A DNA stretch of 64,000 nucleotides from Streptomyces sp. NBC_00223 (GTDB taxonomy: Bacteria; Actinomycetota; Actinomycetes; Streptomycetales; Streptomycetaceae). Made by a program: the position numbers and the translations under genes. Position 1 is the stretch's first letter. The number at the start of each line of letters is the position of its first letter. The notes below the pieces were generated by a model. That model was given only the letters and a program-made list of their open reading frames with translations, was not told the origin of the DNA and did no database searches. The stretch lies in assembly GCF_036199905.1 (NCBI RefSeq), contig NZ_CP108109.1, positions 2,480,001 to 2,544,000 of the forward strand, written 5' to 3'. Positions 25,462 to 35,883 of the stretch are shown in pieces.

Positions 25462-27686
25462 GACGAGTACTTCCCGCCGTACAGCAGCTTCTCCGTGCGG
25501 GTCGGACTCAGCGCGGCCAACGCCGGCGTGGTGTCGTCCCCGGTACGCGGCCCGGTCGGACCGGCCACGGTGAAGGAGGCGGGCCGTACGTTGACGACGC
25601 CGCCGTCGGCCGAGATCTTCGGCAGCGTGGTGACCGGCTGCGGCATGATCCCCTTCTTCGGGTCGATCGTGCCGCTGTCCTTCGTGATGCCGTACATCGC
25701 CTCGTAGATCCGGCGGATCGCGGTACCGGAACCGCCGGAGCCGGTGCCGCCCTGGGAGATCGTCATGACGATCGTGTAGTCCTTGGTGTACGTGGTCAGC
25801 CAGGACGTGGTCTGCTTGCCCTCGACCTCCGCGGTACCGGTCTTGGCGTGCAGCTGGATCCGGTCCTGTGGCCAGCCGCCGAACTTCCAGTCGGCGGTGC
25901 CCTCGGTGATGACGCCCGCGGTGGCCTCGTTGATGTACTTGAGGGTGTTCGGCGTGTCGGGGAGCTTGCCCACGACCTTGGGCTTGATCGGGGTGACGGT
26001 CTTGCCGTCCGCGCTGATCACGGCCTTCCCTATGGTCGGCTGGTAGAGCGTGCCGCCGTTGGCGAGCGCCGCGTAGGCGCGGGCCATCTGGATCGGGGTG
26101 ACCAGCGTGTCGCCCTGGCCGATCGCGTAGTTGACCGAGTCACCGGCGCGCAGCACATAGCCGTCGGTGCAGTTCTCGATGGCGATGGCGATGCCCAGCG
26201 GCGGGTTCGAGTCGTTCTTGTGCTTCTTCTTCGTCGCGCACCAGTCGGACCTGTTCGCGTCGAAGTAGTCCTTCTTCCACTTCCGGTCCGGGATCCGGCC
26301 GGTGACCTCGCCCGGCAGGTCGACACCGGTCTTGGCGCCGAGGCCGAACTGGTGGGCGGTCTTGTAGAACCAGTCCTTGGGGTGCTTGGGGTTGGTGCCG
26401 CCGTCCTTCTGCCACTGGTCGTACGAGATGCCGTAGAAGACGGTGTCGCAGGAGACCTCCAGGGCGCGGGCCAGGGAGATGTCGCCGAAGCTCTCGTTCT
26501 CGAAGTTCTTGAAGGTGCGGTCGCCGATGGTCACCGACTCCGTGCACGGGTACGAGCCGTTGATGGAGTAGCCCGCGTTGACCGCCGCCGAGGTGGAGAC
26601 CACCTTGAAGGTCGAGCCGGGGGCGGACTGGCCCTGGATGGCCCGGTTCAGCAGCGGGTAGTTGGACTTGATGTCCGTGAGCGCCTTGTAGTCCTTCGCG
26701 GAGATGCCGCCGACCCAGGAGTTCGGGTCGTAGGTGGGGGCGCTGGCCATGGCGATGATCTGACCGGTCGTGTTGTCCATGACGACGGCCGCGCCCGAGT
26801 CCGCCTTGTAGTTCTGGTGCGTGACCGTGTCGTACGTGGCGCGGGCGTCCTTCATCGCCTGGAGGAGTTCCTTCTCGGTGACCGCCTGGACCTTGGAGTC
26901 GATGCTGGTCACCAGGTTGGCCCCGGGCTGCGCGGGGGTGTCGCCCGCCTTGCCGACGACCCGGCCGAGGTTGTCGACCTCGTAGCGGGTCACGCCCGCC
27001 TTGCCGCGCAGCTCGGAGTCGTAGGTGTGCTCAAGGCCCGAGCGGCCGATCTGGTCCGAGCGCAGCAGCGGCGTGGTGGTCTTCTCCGAGGCGGCCACCT
27101 CGTCGTCGGTGACCGGCCCCAGATAGCCCAGCACCTGAGCGGTGTTCGCCTTGTACGGCGCCGGGTAGCGGCGTACGGCGGTCGGCTCCGCGGTGACGCC
27201 GGGGAAGTCCTCGCGGCGCTCCATGATCTGCAGCGCCTGCTGGGTGGTGGCCGAGTCGGTGATCGGGATCGGCTGGTACGGCGAACCGTTCCAGCACGGG
27301 CGCGGGGTCTGCGCGTCGCACAGCCGCACCTTGTCCGTGACGTCCTGCGGCTCCATGCCGAGCACGGCCGCGAGCCTGGTCAGTACGGCCTTGCCGTCGT
27401 CGGGCTGCTTGAGCAGGTCGGTGCGGCTGGCGGAGACCACCAGCCGGGTCTCGTTGTCGGCGAGCGGCACACCGCGGTCGTCGAGGATCGCGCCCCGCAC
27501 GGCGGGGGTGACGACCTGCTGGATGTGGTTGTTCGCGGCCTTCTGGTCGTACTCCTGGCCGTTGCGGATCTGTAGGAACCACAGGCGTCCGCCGAGGGTC
27601 AGCAGCATCGAGAAGATCAGCACCTGGAGGACGACCAGCCGGATGGTGACGCGGGTGGTCCGCCCGGTCTCCGGGATGTTGCTCAT
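25458..27686 (-). CDS. mrdA: penicillin-binding protein 2 (class B transpeptidase)
   Basis: Cross-links peptidoglycan together with RodA and the Mre scaffold. Start ATG 27686 (MSNIPETGRTTRVTIRL), 742 residues; the longer frame upstream is not used because 27686 overlaps the mreD stop (ATGA). One membrane anchor at about 15-38, the PBP dimer domain, then the transpeptidase with STFK (S358-K361), SVN (S517-N519) and KTG (K615-G617). Odd: six cysteines lie on the extracellular side (two in RLCDAQTPRPCW, then PCTES, SCDT, WCATKKK and ENCTDGY), the last two bracketing a Lys-rich insertion before the SVN motif, so disulfides are possible. Confidence 0.95.
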   Translation of the reverse strand: MSNIPETGRTTRVTIRLVVLQVLIFSMLLTLGGRLWFLQIRNGQEYDQKAANNHIQQVVTPAVRGAILDDRGVPLADNETRLVVSASRTDLLKQPDDGKAVLTRLAAVLGMEPQDVTDKVRLCDAQTPRPCWNGSPYQPIPITDSATTQQALQIMERREDFPGVTAEPTAVRRYPAPYKANTAQVLGYLGPVTDDEVAASEKTTTPLLRSDQIGRSGLEHTYDSELRGKAGVTRYEVDNLGRVVGKAGDTPAQPGANLVTSIDSKVQAVTEKELLQAMKDARATYDTVTHQNYKADSGAAVVMDNTTGQIIAMASAPTYDPNSWVGGISAKDYKALTDIKSNYPLLNRAIQGQSAPGSTFKVVSTSAAVNAGYSINGSYPCTESVTIGDRTFKNFENESFGDISLARALEVSCDTVFYGISYDQWQKDGGTNPKHPKDWFYKTAHQFGLGAKTGVDLPGEVTGRIPDRKWKKDYFDANRSDWCATKKKHKNDSNPPLGIAIAIENCTDGYVLRAGDSVNYAIGQGDTLVTPIQMARAYAALANGGTLYQPTIGKAVISADGKTVTPIKPKVVGKLPDTPNTLKYINEATAGVITEGTADWKFGGWPQDRIQLHAKTGTAEVEGKQTTSWLTTYTKDYTIVMTISQGGTGSGGSGTAIRRIYEAMYGITKDSGTIDPKKGIMPQPVTTLPKISADGGVVNVRPASFTVAGPTGPRTGDDTTPALAALSPTRTEKLLYGGKYSS

Positions 27687-28330
27687 CGCCGGACCCCCTT
27701 GGGCATGGGCGACGCCTTGCCGGCCCGGCTGAACAGGCCGCCGCGCGAGGCGGAGACCCCGCTCCTGGCGCGCGGACGGGTGCCGCCGAAGCCGCTGAGC
27801 CCGCCGGCGGAGTCGTCCGCCAGCGGGTCGCGGTCGAAGCGTCTGGCCAGCGCCATCACCAGCGGGACGACGAAGGGCGCGAGCAGCAGGTCGTACACCG
27901 TGGCGGTGAACACCAGCTTGCCCAGGCCCACATGGGCGCCCGCGGTGTCGCCGACCAGGCTGCCGACGCCCGCGTAGAGCACCGTGGTGCCGATCGCCGC
28001 GCCGATGACGACCATCATCGGTCCGGCGGCGGTGCGGATCTGGCCGTTCTCGGGCTTGGCGAGGCCGGCCGCGTAGCCGATCACGCACAGCACGAGGGCG
28101 TAGCGGCCGACCGCGTGGTCGGCGGGCGGGGCGAGGTCGGCGAGCAGGCCGGCGAAGAAGCCGACCAGACAGCCGCCGACATGGCCGTAGACCAGGGCCA
28201 GCCCGAGCACCGTGAGCAGCAGCAGGTCGGGGACCGCGCCGGGCAGATGCAGTCGGGCCAGCACGCTGACCTGGACGACCATGGCGATGACCACCAGGAC
28301 GGTGGAGAGCACGATCCGGTTGAGGCGCAT
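27683..28330 (-). CDS. mreD: rod shape-determining protein MreD
   Basis: 215 residues with five or so membrane helices (MRLNRIVLSTVLVVIAMVVQVSVLARL; LPGAVPDLLLLTVLGLALVYG), followed by an unusually long basic cytoplasmic tail of about 60 residues. Partner of MreC in the elongasome/spore-wall complex. It is 3 bp from mreC and overlaps pbp2, so mreC-mreD-pbp2-rodA are one transcription unit. Confidence 0.92.
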   Translation of the reverse strand: MRLNRIVLSTVLVVIAMVVQVSVLARLHLPGAVPDLLLLTVLGLALVYGHVGGCLVGFFAGLLADLAPPADHAVGRYALVLCVIGYAAGLAKPENGQIRTAAGPMMVVIGAAIGTTVLYAGVGSLVGDTAGAHVGLGKLVFTATVYDLLLAPFVVPLVMALARRFDRDPLADDSAGGLSGFGGTRPRARSGVSASRGGLFSRAGKASPMPKGVRR

Positions 28331-28333
28331 GGT

Positions 28334-29326
28334 TCAGCCCCTGGTGGTGTTCGTCGGGGTGGGCTCGTCGGCCGGCAGAGCGCCGGTGTCGGTGTCCGAG
28401 GGGGTCGGGTTGTCGCCGGGCTTCACCGTGACCTTGCCCTTGGGCGCGGCGGTGTGCGGCGGGGCGGGCCGCGGCGGCAGCACGCTGTCACGCGGGTCGG
28501 TGCGCGGCCCGAGAACGACGACGCCCACTATGTCCAGCCGGGTGAAGCCGACGTACGGCTGCACCAGCACGGTCTTGGTGAGGTTGCCCGCGGACGGCTC
28601 GATACCGACGACCTTGCCGACCGGGACGCCCGCCACGAACGGCTTGCCGGCCTCCGAGCCGAAGGTGACCAGCCGGTCGCCCTTGTGCACGGCGGCCTTG
28701 CCGTTGAGCAGTTGGACCCGCATCGGCCGGTCGCCCTGGCCTCCGGCGAAGCCCAGCTCCATCGAGCCCTCCAGCCGGGTGCCGACCGTGAAGTCCGGGT
28801 CGTTGGCGAGCAGCACGGTGGCGGTGGACGGGCCGACGGTGGTGACCCGGCCGACCAGGCCGTCGCCGTTGATGACCGTCATGTCGCGGGTGATGCCGTC
28901 GTGGCTGCCCGCGTCGATGGTGACGGTCCAGGAGAAGCCCTGGGCCGCTCCTATGGCGATGACCTGGGCGCCCTTGACGGTGTACTGTCCCGCGCCCGCG
29001 GTCTTGAGCAGCTTGTCCAGCTCCTGGGACCGGTTGCGGGTGATGTCCTTGCTGCCGAGCTGCTGCTTGAGCGTCTCGTTCTCGCGCTGGAGGCGGCTGA
29101 TGGTGGCGCTGCGGTCGCCCGAGTCGCGGATGGCGTCTATGGCGTTCCCGACCGGGTCGACCGCGCCGGCCACGGCCTTCTCGACCGGACCGAAGGCGGA
29201 TTGGGCCGCCTGCCGCGGCCGGTCGAGCGGTGAGTTCTCACCGCCGCGGATGTCCATGGTGATCAGCGCGAACGCGACCACCACCAGCAGCACCAGCAGA
29301 AGCCGGCTCTCTCGTGTGTCCCTCAC
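28334..29326 (-). CDS. mreC: rod shape-determining protein MreC
   Basis: 330 residues: short cytoplasmic N-terminus, one membrane helix (about 8-25, LLLVLLVVVAFALITMDI), a coiled coil (about 73-105, SRLQRENETLKQQLGSK), then the paired beta-barrel domains (VINGDGLVGRVTTVGPSTATVLL; VGKVVGIEPSAGNLTKTVLV) and a Pro/Thr-rich extracellular tail of about 60 residues. MreC links MreB to PBP2/RodA. Confidence 0.93.
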   Translation of the reverse strand: MRDTRESRLLLVLLVVVAFALITMDIRGGENSPLDRPRQAAQSAFGPVEKAVAGAVDPVGNAIDAIRDSGDRSATISRLQRENETLKQQLGSKDITRNRSQELDKLLKTAGAGQYTVKGAQVIAIGAAQGFSWTVTIDAGSHDGITRDMTVINGDGLVGRVTTVGPSTATVLLANDPDFTVGTRLEGSMELGFAGGQGDRPMRVQLLNGKAAVHKGDRLVTFGSEAGKPFVAGVPVGKVVGIEPSAGNLTKTVLVQPYVGFTRLDIVGVVVLGPRTDPRDSVLPPRPAPPHTAAPKGKVTVKPGDNPTPSDTDTGALPADEPTPTNTTRG

Positions 29327-29464
29327 GGGCGCCAGTCCGTGCCTTCCTCATCGGACCCGCCGCCGCTGGGGCCGCGGCCGGTCGGAGCTACTGTGCCGGG
29401 GTGGTGTGCCGCATCATGCGCGCCGGGTCGTGCCTGACCGGTATGCCGGTCCGTCCACGCCCGT

Positions 29465-30502
29465 TCATCTGCGCGGGGCGGCGTCGAGGACCTGCTGCAG
29501 GGCCTCGAAGTCCTCGACGCACTTGCCGGCGCCGAGCGCCACGCAGTCGAGCGGGGACTCGGCGATGTGGATGGGCATGCCCGTCTCGTGCCGGAGCCGC
29601 TCGTCCAGACCGCGGAGCAGGGCGCCGCCGCCGGCCAGCACGATGCCGCGGTCCATGATGTCGCCGGAAAGCTCCGGCGGGCACTTGTCCAGGGTGGTCT
29701 TGACCGCGTCCACGATCGCGTTGACCGGTTCCTCAATGGCCTTGCGCACCTCGCCCGCGGAGATCACCACGGTCTTGGGCAGGCCGCTGACCAGGTCACG
29801 GCCGCGGATCTCGGTGTGTTCCTCCTGCTTCGGCTTCGGGTCGAACGCCGAGCCGATGGTGAGCTTGATCTGCTCGGCGGTGCGCTCGCCGAGCAGCAGG
29901 CTGTACTCCTTCTTGATGTGCTGGATGATCGCGTTGTCCAGCTCGTCGCCCGCGACCCGGATGGACTGCGCGGTGACGATGCCGCCGAGGCTGATGACCG
30001 CGACCTCGGTGGTGCCGCCGCCGATGTCCACCACCATGTTGCCGGTCGCCTCGTGCACCGGGAGCCCGGCGCCGATCGCGGCGGCCATCGGCTCCTCGAT
30101 GATGTGCACGGTACGGGCGCCGGCCTGCGTGGCGGCCTCGATGACGGCGCGGCGCTCCACTCCGGTGATACCGGAGGGCACGCACACCACCACACGCGGC
30201 CGGACCATGTACCGGCGCCGGTGGATCTTGAGGATGAAGTAGCGCAGCATGCGCTCGGTGATCTCGAAGTCGGCGATGACGCCGTCCTTCAGCGGCCGGA
30301 CGGCCACGATGTTGCCGGGAGTGCGGCCGATCATCTTCTTGGCCTCGGAGCCGACCGCGAGGATGCCACCGGTGTTGGTGTTGACCGCCACGACCGACGG
30401 CTCGTTCAGGACGATCCCGCGGCCCCTGACGTACACCAGCGTGTTGGCCGTCCCGAGGTCGACAGCCATGTCACGGCCGATGAACGACATGTTGTTCGCC
30501 AT
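29465..30502 (-). CDS. mreB: actin-like protein MreB
   Basis: Filament-forming ATPase; in Streptomyces required for a sturdy spore wall. Start chosen at ATG 30502 ([21 protein letters not shown]), 345 residues, because this fits the family N-terminus; an upstream in-frame ATG at 30595 would add 31 basic residues. Motifs: DLGTANTLV (phosphate 1), [12 protein letters not shown] (connect 1), [11 protein letters not shown] (phosphate 2), [10 protein letters not shown] (adenosine). First gene of the mreBCD-pbp2-rodA cluster, with 138 bp to mreC and 185 bp to the upstream ndk. Confidence 0.96.
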   Translation of the reverse strand: MANNMSFIGRDMAVDLGTANTLVYVRGRGIVLNEPSVVAVNTNTGGILAVGSEAKKMIGRTPGNIVAVRPLKDGVIADFEITERMLRYFILKIHRRRYMVRPRVVVCVPSGITGVERRAVIEAATQAGARTVHIIEEPMAAAIGAGLPVHEATGNMVVDIGGGTTEVAVISLGGIVTAQSIRVAGDELDNAIIQHIKKEYSLLLGERTAEQIKLTIGSAFDPKPKQEEHTEIRGRDLVSGLPKTVVISAGEVRKAIEEPVNAIVDAVKTTLDKCPPELSGDIMDRGIVLAGGGALLRGLDERLRHETGMPIHIAESPLDCVALGAGKCVEDFEALQQVLDAAPRR

Positions 30503-30567
30503 GTGGATACGTCTGGCCTTCCCGAGCTTGAGAGGAGGTTCCATCGTAGTCGCGCCGGACCGGACGC

Positions 30568-30587
30568 GGCGTCGGGGTTCCGACGCC
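30568..30587 (-). other. small inverted repeat in the mreB leader
   Basis: GGCGTCGG (30568-30575) and CCGACGCC (30580-30587) with a 4-nt loop, 66 bp before the chosen mreB start. It may be the end of the ndk transcript, a leader structure or an operator. It lies within codons of the rejected longer mreB form. Confidence 0.35.
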
Positions 30588-30687
30588 ATTGTCATCAGAA
30601 CACACAGCGGACCTCAGTAATGGTGACGCCGTGTCGGAGTGTTTGGTTCCCCCGCGGCCCCCGGCACATACCGATGGCCGAAGGGTG

Positions 30688-31101
30688 TTACGCCAGACCG
30701 GGGAAGAAGATTTTGATCTCGCGCTCCGCGGACTCCTCGGAGTCGGAGGCGTGGATCAGATTCTCCCGCACGATCGTGCCGAAGTCCCCCCGAATGGACC
30801 CCGGCGCGGCGGCGATCGGGTCGGTCGGACCCGCCAGCGCGCGCAGACCCTCGACCACCCGCTCGCCCTCGACCACGAGCGCGACCGAGGGGCCCGACGC
30901 CATGAACTCCATCAACGGCTCGTAGAACGGCCGTCCGACATGCTCGGCGTAGTGCTGCTCCAGGGTGCCGCGGTCCAGGGTGCGCAGCTCCATCGCGCCG
31001 ATCGTCCAGCCCGCTTTGCGTTCTATACGGCCGATGACCTCACCGACCAGGCCGCGGCGGACGGTGTCCGGCTTGAGAAGGACGAGGGTGCGCTGCGACA
31101 C
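30688..31101 (-). CDS. ndk: nucleoside diphosphate kinase
   Basis: 137 residues beginning MSQRTLVLLKPDTVRRGLVGE, with the active-site histidine H117 in NLIHASDS. Exchanges gamma-phosphate between NTPs and NDPs. It sits between DUF4233 and mreB, as in other Streptomyces. Confidence 0.97.
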   Translation of the reverse strand: MSQRTLVLLKPDTVRRGLVGEVIGRIERKAGWTIGAMELRTLDRGTLEQHYAEHVGRPFYEPLMEFMASGPSVALVVEGERVVEGLRALAGPTDPIAAAPGSIRGDFGTIVRENLIHASDSEESAEREIKIFFPGLA

Positions 31102-31198
31102 GGGGCGGCTCCTGGAAAAGATGACAAACGGGTGTGCGAAGAGCCTACAAGGCCGTGTGACGTGCGTGGCAGGTACATGGGCGCGGGCCCGACAGGCT

Positions 31199-31537
31199 TC
31201 AGGCGGCGGGCTGCGCCGCGTTCCGGGCCCGGATCTCGTCGACCTTGCGGCCGTAGTGGATCGAGGCCCACCACAGCGCGGCGAAGATGACGCCGAGGAA
31301 GAACATGGTACCGACCCAGAAGCCGCTCGCGATCAGTCCGATCTGGAGTGCCCAGCCGATCGTCAGCGCGCCCGGACGGGTGACCATGCCGCACAGCAGC
31401 ACGCACAGCACCATGGCGACGCCGCACACCGTCCACACCGTGCCCGCCGTCAGGTCGGGGTGTTTCATCGCGACCAGCCCGGCGAAGCCGATGAGGAAGA
31501 ACTCACCGATCAACGTGCTCGAACACAGCGTCCGCAT
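31199..31537 (-). CDS. DUF4233 membrane protein
   Basis: 112 residues with four probable membrane helices (LIGEFFLIGFAGLVAM; VWTVCGVAMVLCVLLCGM; IGWALQIGLIASGFWVG; TMFFLGVIFAALWWASIHYG). DUF4233 proteins are a small actinobacterial family encoded directly after folC, 13 bp here, so it is very likely co-transcribed with it. Function unknown. Confidence 0.85.
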   Translation of the reverse strand: MRTLCSSTLIGEFFLIGFAGLVAMKHPDLTAGTVWTVCGVAMVLCVLLCGMVTRPGALTIGWALQIGLIASGFWVGTMFFLGVIFAALWWASIHYGRKVDEIRARNAAQPAA

Positions 31538-31550
31538 GGCCAGGGCCCCT

Positions 31551-33074
31551 TCACTTGCGGCCCAGCAGCAGCCGGGCCTCTCCCACGGTGATGACCGAGC
31601 CGGTGACCAGCACCCCGGCCCCGGAGTACGCGCCCTCGTCCTCGGCCAGCGTAACGGCCGCCTCCAGGGCGTCGTCCAGCCTCGGTTCGACCTGCACCCG
31701 GTCCTCGCCGAACACCTCGACGGCGAGCGCGGCCAGCGCGTCCACGTCCATCGCGCGACGGGTGGAGTTACGGGTCACCACGACCTCGGAGAGCACCGGT
31801 TCGAACGCTTCGAGCAGCCCGCGCACGTCCTTGTCACCGCTCGGCCCGATCACACCCACCAGATGGGTGAAGTCGAAGACCTCGCTGACGGCGGCAGCGG
31901 TGACGAGCGCGCCCGCCGGGTTGTGGGCCGCGTCCAGCACCACGGTGGGGCTGCGGCGGACCACCTCCATCCGGCCGGGCGAGGTGACGGCCGCGAAGGC
32001 CGCGCGGACGGTGTCCACGTCCAGGGTGCGCTGATGCAGCCGGCCGATGCCGAAGAACGCCTCCACGGCCGCGAGCGCGACGGCCGCGTTGTGCGCCTGG
32101 TGCTCGCCGTGCAGCGGCAGGAAGATCTGCTCGTACTCGCCGCCCAGGCCGCGCAGGGTCAGCAGCTGCCCGCCGACGGCGATCTCGCGGTGCAGGACAC
32201 CGAACTCCTCGCCCTCGCGGGCCACATCGGCCTCCACCTCGACCGCCCGCTTGAGCAGCACACGCGCCGCGTCGGCGGGCTGCTGGGCGAGGACCGCGGT
32301 GGCGTCCTTCTTGACGATCCCGGCCTTCTCCACGGCGATCTCGCCGGGGGTGCCGCCGAGCCGCTCGGTGTGGTCGAGCGAGATCGGGGTGACCACGGCG
32401 ACCTGACCGTCCAGCACATTGGTGGCGTCCCAGCTGCCGCCCATGCCGACCTCGATCACCGCCACGTCGACGGGGGCGTCGGCGAAGGCCGCGTAGGCCA
32501 TGCCGGTGAGGACCTCGAAGAACGACAGCCGGTGCGGCTGCGCGGCGTCCACCATGCCGATGTACGGCTGGAGGTCGCGGTAGGTCTCGATGAAGCGCTC
32601 GGCGCTGATCGGCCTGCCGTCCAGGCTGATCCGCTCGGTCACGGACTGCACATGGGGGCTGGTGTAGCGGCCGGTGCGCAGCTCGAAGGCGAGCAGCAGC
32701 CGCTCGATCATCCGGGCGGTGCTGGTCTTGCCGTTGGTGCCGGTGATGTGGATCGCGGGGTAGGCACGCTGGGGTTCGCCGAGGACGTCCATCAGGGCCG
32801 TCATACGGACGAGTGACGGATCGAGTTTGGTCTCGGGCCAGCGGCCGAGCAGTTCCTCCTCGACCGCGCGCAGTTCCCGGTCGACCTCGGGGTCCTGCGG
32901 CCGGGACGGTACGTCGTCCTCCGGGGCCGGCGGGGTGACCTGGGTGCGCAGCGTACGGCTGCCCGCCTCGATGACCGCCATGTCGGCCTCACGCGGTTCC
33001 GACTCACCCGGGGGCTCGTCGTCGAGGTCGTCGGGGGCGTCGTACGGCTCGTCGCTCGGGGGGTGCTCGCTCAC
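31551..33074 (-). CDS. folC: bifunctional folylpolyglutamate synthase / dihydrofolate synthase
   Basis: Adds L-glutamate to dihydropteroate and to tetrahydrofolates. 507 residues, with IHITGTNGKTSTARMIERLL as the ATP-binding P-loop, SPHVQSVTERISLDG, VIEVGMGGSWDATN and VVLDAAHNPAG, all Mur-ligase-type FolC motifs. Relative to FolC from Escherichia coli (about 420) it has an extra acidic, proline-rich N-terminal stretch of about 75 residues (start at ATG 33074), which looks disordered; an internal start cannot be ruled out. Between valS and DUF4233. Confidence 0.94.
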   Translation of the reverse strand: MSEHPPSDEPYDAPDDLDDEPPGESEPREADMAVIEAGSRTLRTQVTPPAPEDDVPSRPQDPEVDRELRAVEEELLGRWPETKLDPSLVRMTALMDVLGEPQRAYPAIHITGTNGKTSTARMIERLLLAFELRTGRYTSPHVQSVTERISLDGRPISAERFIETYRDLQPYIGMVDAAQPHRLSFFEVLTGMAYAAFADAPVDVAVIEVGMGGSWDATNVLDGQVAVVTPISLDHTERLGGTPGEIAVEKAGIVKKDATAVLAQQPADAARVLLKRAVEVEADVAREGEEFGVLHREIAVGGQLLTLRGLGGEYEQIFLPLHGEHQAHNAAVALAAVEAFFGIGRLHQRTLDVDTVRAAFAAVTSPGRMEVVRRSPTVVLDAAHNPAGALVTAAAVSEVFDFTHLVGVIGPSGDKDVRGLLEAFEPVLSEVVVTRNSTRRAMDVDALAALAVEVFGEDRVQVEPRLDDALEAAVTLAEDEGAYSGAGVLVTGSVITVGEARLLLGRK

Positions 33075-33196
33075 CGGGCCAGTCTACGGAGCCGCGGGGG
33101 CGGGTCGGCACGGGCCCGCCGGGCCCGGAGTGCCAGGGGGTACGGGCGGTACGTCCGGGGTGCGGCGCGCGTCCCGGGCCCGGGTCCCCCGCGAGT

Positions 33197-33238
33197 ACGG
33201 CGGCGGGCCAGGACCGAGTGGTCAGGGCCCGCCGCCGT
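33197..33238 (-). terminator. valS terminator
   Basis: Perfect 13-bp outer stem ACGGCGGCGGGCC (33197-33209) with GGCCCGCCGCCGT (33226-33238); the 16-nt loop holds a further inner GACC/GGTC pairing. It begins 12 bp past the valS stop codon. Confidence 0.75.
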
Positions 33239-33249
33239 GCGATACGGGC

Positions 33250-35883
33250 TCAGCTCTCGGGCAGCGCCGCGAGCTGGGCGGTGATACGGGCGATGTCGGA
33301 CTCCGCGGTGGCCAGCCGGGCCCGGATCTTGGCGACGACCGGCTCGGGCGCCTTGCCGAGGAACGCCTCGTTGCCCAGCTTCTTCCCGGCGTCCGCCTTC
33401 TCCTTCTGCGCGGCGGCGAGGTCCTTGCCGAGCCGCTTGCGCTCGGCCGCGACATCGATCGTGCCCGACAGGTCGAGCGCGACCGTGGCGCCGCCCACCG
33501 GCAGCGTGGCGGTGGCGTGGAAGCCCTCGCCCGCGGGCTGGAGGCGCAGCAGCTGCCGGATGGCGTCCTCGTGCGGCGCGAGCAGTGTGCCGTCGACGGT
33601 GAGCAGCGCCGGGACCTTCTGGCCGGGCTGGAGGCCCTGGTCGGAGCGGAACCGGCGGACCTCGGTGACCACCCGCTGGACCTCGGCGATCTCCGCCTCG
33701 GCCGCCGCGTCGCGGAAGCCGCTGTCCCGGGGCCAGTCCGCGATCACCACGGACTCCTTGCCGGTCAGCGTGGTCCACAGCGTCTCGGTGACGAAGGGCA
33801 CGATCGGGTGCAGCAGCCGCAGCGTGACGTCCAGCACCTCGCCCAGCACCCGGCCGGAGACCCGCGCGCCCTCGCCGCCCTTGAAGAACGTGGTCTTCGA
33901 CAGCTCGACGTACCAGTCGAAGACCTCGTCCCACGCGAAGTGGTAGAGCGCGTCGGAGAGCTTGGCGAACTGGTAGTCGTCGTAGAGCGCGTCGACCTCG
34001 GCAAGGACGGTGTTCAGCCGGGACAGGATCCAGCGGTCGGTCGCCGACTGCTCCTCGGGCGCGGGCAGCGGGCCCTCGACCGTGGCGCCGTTCATCAGCG
34101 CGAACCGGGTGGCGTTCCAGATCTTGTTCGCGAAGTTACGCGACGCCTGGACCCAGTCCTCGCCGATGGGCACGTCCGCGCCCGGGTTGGCGCCCCTGGC
34201 CAGGGTGAAGCGGACGGCGTCGGAGCCGTAGGCGTCCATCCAGTCCAGCGGGTCCACCGAGTTGGGGTTGGACTTCGACATCTTCTTGCCGAACTCGTCG
34301 CGGACCAGGCCGGTGAGCGCGATGGTGTGGAAGGGCGCGACGCCGTCCATGGCGTAGAGGCCGAACATCATCATCCGGGCGACCCAGAAGAAGATGATGT
34401 CGTGGCCGGTGAGCAGGACGTCGGTCGGGTAGAACTTCTCCAGGTCCGGGGTCTGTTCGGGCCAGCCCAGGGTGGAGAACGGCCACAGGGCCGAGGAGAA
34501 CCAGGTGTCCAGGACGTCGGAGTCCTGGGTCCAGCCCTCGCCCGTCGGCGGCTGCTCGTGCGGTCCGACACAGATCTGCTCGCCGTTCGGCCCGTACCAG
34601 ACCGGGATGCGGTGGCCCCACCACAACTGGCGCGAGATGCACCAGTCGTGCATGTTGTCGACCCAGTCGAAGTAGCGCTTCGACATCTCCGGCGGGTGGA
34701 TGCTCACCCGGCCGTCGCGGACCGCGTCGCCGGACGCCTTCGCCAGCGGCTCGACCTTGACCCACCACTGGAGCGACAGCCGCGGCTCGATGGTGGTCTT
34801 GCAGCGCGAGCAGTGCCCGACGGAGTGGACGTACGGCCGCTTCTCCGCGACGATCCGGCCCTGCTCGCGCAGCGCCGCGACGATCGCCGAGCGCGCCTCG
34901 AACCGGTCGAGTCCCTGGAAGGGGCCGGGCACGGTGATGACCGCGCGCTCGTCCATGATCGTCAGAGACTCCAGGCCGTGCCGCTGGCCGATCGCGAAGT
35001 CGTTCGGGTCGTGCGCGGGCGTCACCTTGACCGCGCCCGTGCCGAACTCCGGGTCGACATGGGTGTCCGCGACCACCGGGATCGTACGGTCGGTGAGCGG
35101 CAGCTTGATCCGCTTGCCGATCAGATGCGCGTACCGCTCGTCGTCGGGGTGGACGGCGACCGCGGTGTCGCCGAGCATCGTCTCGACCCGGGTGGTCGCG
35201 ACGACGACCGTCTCGTCGCCCTCTCCGTACTTGAGCGAGACCAGCTCGCCCTCGTCGTCCTGGTACTCGACCTCGATGTCGGAGATGGCCGTCATACAGC
35301 GCGGACACCAGTTGATGATCCGCTCGGCGCGGTAGATCAGCTCGTCGTCGTAGAGCTTCTTGAAGATGGTCTGGACGGCCTGGGACAGGCCCTCGTCCAT
35401 GGTGAAGCGCTCACGGGACCAGTCGACGCCGTCGCCGAGGCGGCGCATCTGGCCGAGGATACGGCCGCCGTACTCCTCTTTCCACTGCCAGACCCGCTCG
35501 ACGAACGCCTCGCGCCCGATGTCCTGCCGGGCCCGGCCCTCCTCGGCGAGCTGCTGCTCGACCTTGTTCTGGGTGGCGATGCCGGCGTGGTCCATGCCGG
35601 GCAGCCACAGCGACTCGAAGCCCTGCATGCGCTTGCGGCGGGTGAGCGCGTCCATCAGCGTGTGCTGGAAGGCGTGCCCGAGGTGCAGGCTGCCCGTGAC
35701 GTTCGGCGGCGGGATGACGATGGTGTACGGCGGCTTCTCGCTCTTGGCGTCGGCCTCGAAGTAGCCGCGCTCCACCCAGCGCTCGTACAGCGCCCCCTCT
35801 ACCTCGGCCGGCGCGTACTGGGTCGGCAGTTCGGGGGTGCTGTTCGGCCCTCGGTCGGGGCGCTGCTGAGTGTTGTCGGTCAC
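33250..35883 (-). CDS. valS: valyl-tRNA synthetase
   Basis: Charges tRNA-Val. 877 residues from GTG 35883 ((M)[13 protein letters not shown]); the frame runs higher but without homology. [19 protein letters not shown] contains the HIGH-type signature (HLGH), followed by [14 protein letters not shown], the CP1 editing domain, [13 protein letters not shown] and [10 protein letters not shown] as KMSKS. The C-terminal coiled coil (about 815-877) is present. No T-box structure was recognised in its leader. It precedes folC in the usual actinobacterial order. Confidence 0.97.
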   Translation of the reverse strand: MTDNTQQRPDRGPNSTPELPTQYAPAEVEGALYERWVERGYFEADAKSEKPPYTIVIPPPNVTGSLHLGHAFQHTLMDALTRRKRMQGFESLWLPGMDHAGIATQNKVEQQLAEEGRARQDIGREAFVERVWQWKEEYGGRILGQMRRLGDGVDWSRERFTMDEGLSQAVQTIFKKLYDDELIYRAERIINWCPRCMTAISDIEVEYQDDEGELVSLKYGEGDETVVVATTRVETMLGDTAVAVHPDDERYAHLIGKRIKLPLTDRTIPVVADTHVDPEFGTGAVKVTPAHDPNDFAIGQRHGLESLTIMDERAVITVPGPFQGLDRFEARSAIVAALREQGRIVAEKRPYVHSVGHCSRCKTTIEPRLSLQWWVKVEPLAKASGDAVRDGRVSIHPPEMSKRYFDWVDNMHDWCISRQLWWGHRIPVWYGPNGEQICVGPHEQPPTGEGWTQDSDVLDTWFSSALWPFSTLGWPEQTPDLEKFYPTDVLLTGHDIIFFWVARMMMFGLYAMDGVAPFHTIALTGLVRDEFGKKMSKSNPNSVDPLDWMDAYGSDAVRFTLARGANPGADVPIGEDWVQASRNFANKIWNATRFALMNGATVEGPLPAPEEQSATDRWILSRLNTVLAEVDALYDDYQFAKLSDALYHFAWDEVFDWYVELSKTTFFKGGEGARVSGRVLGEVLDVTLRLLHPIVPFVTETLWTTLTGKESVVIADWPRDSGFRDAAAEAEIAEVQRVVTEVRRFRSDQGLQPGQKVPALLTVDGTLLAPHEDAIRQLLRLQPAGEGFHATATLPVGGATVALDLSGTIDVAAERKRLGKDLAAAQKEKADAGKKLGNEAFLGKAPEPVVAKIRARLATAESDIARITAQLAALPES

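Noticed and set aside
25458..28088. Longer form of the PBP2 gene
   Set aside because: The first 134 codons overlap mreD in another frame and carry no PBP sequence; ATG 27686 overlaps the mreD stop in the usual coupled way.
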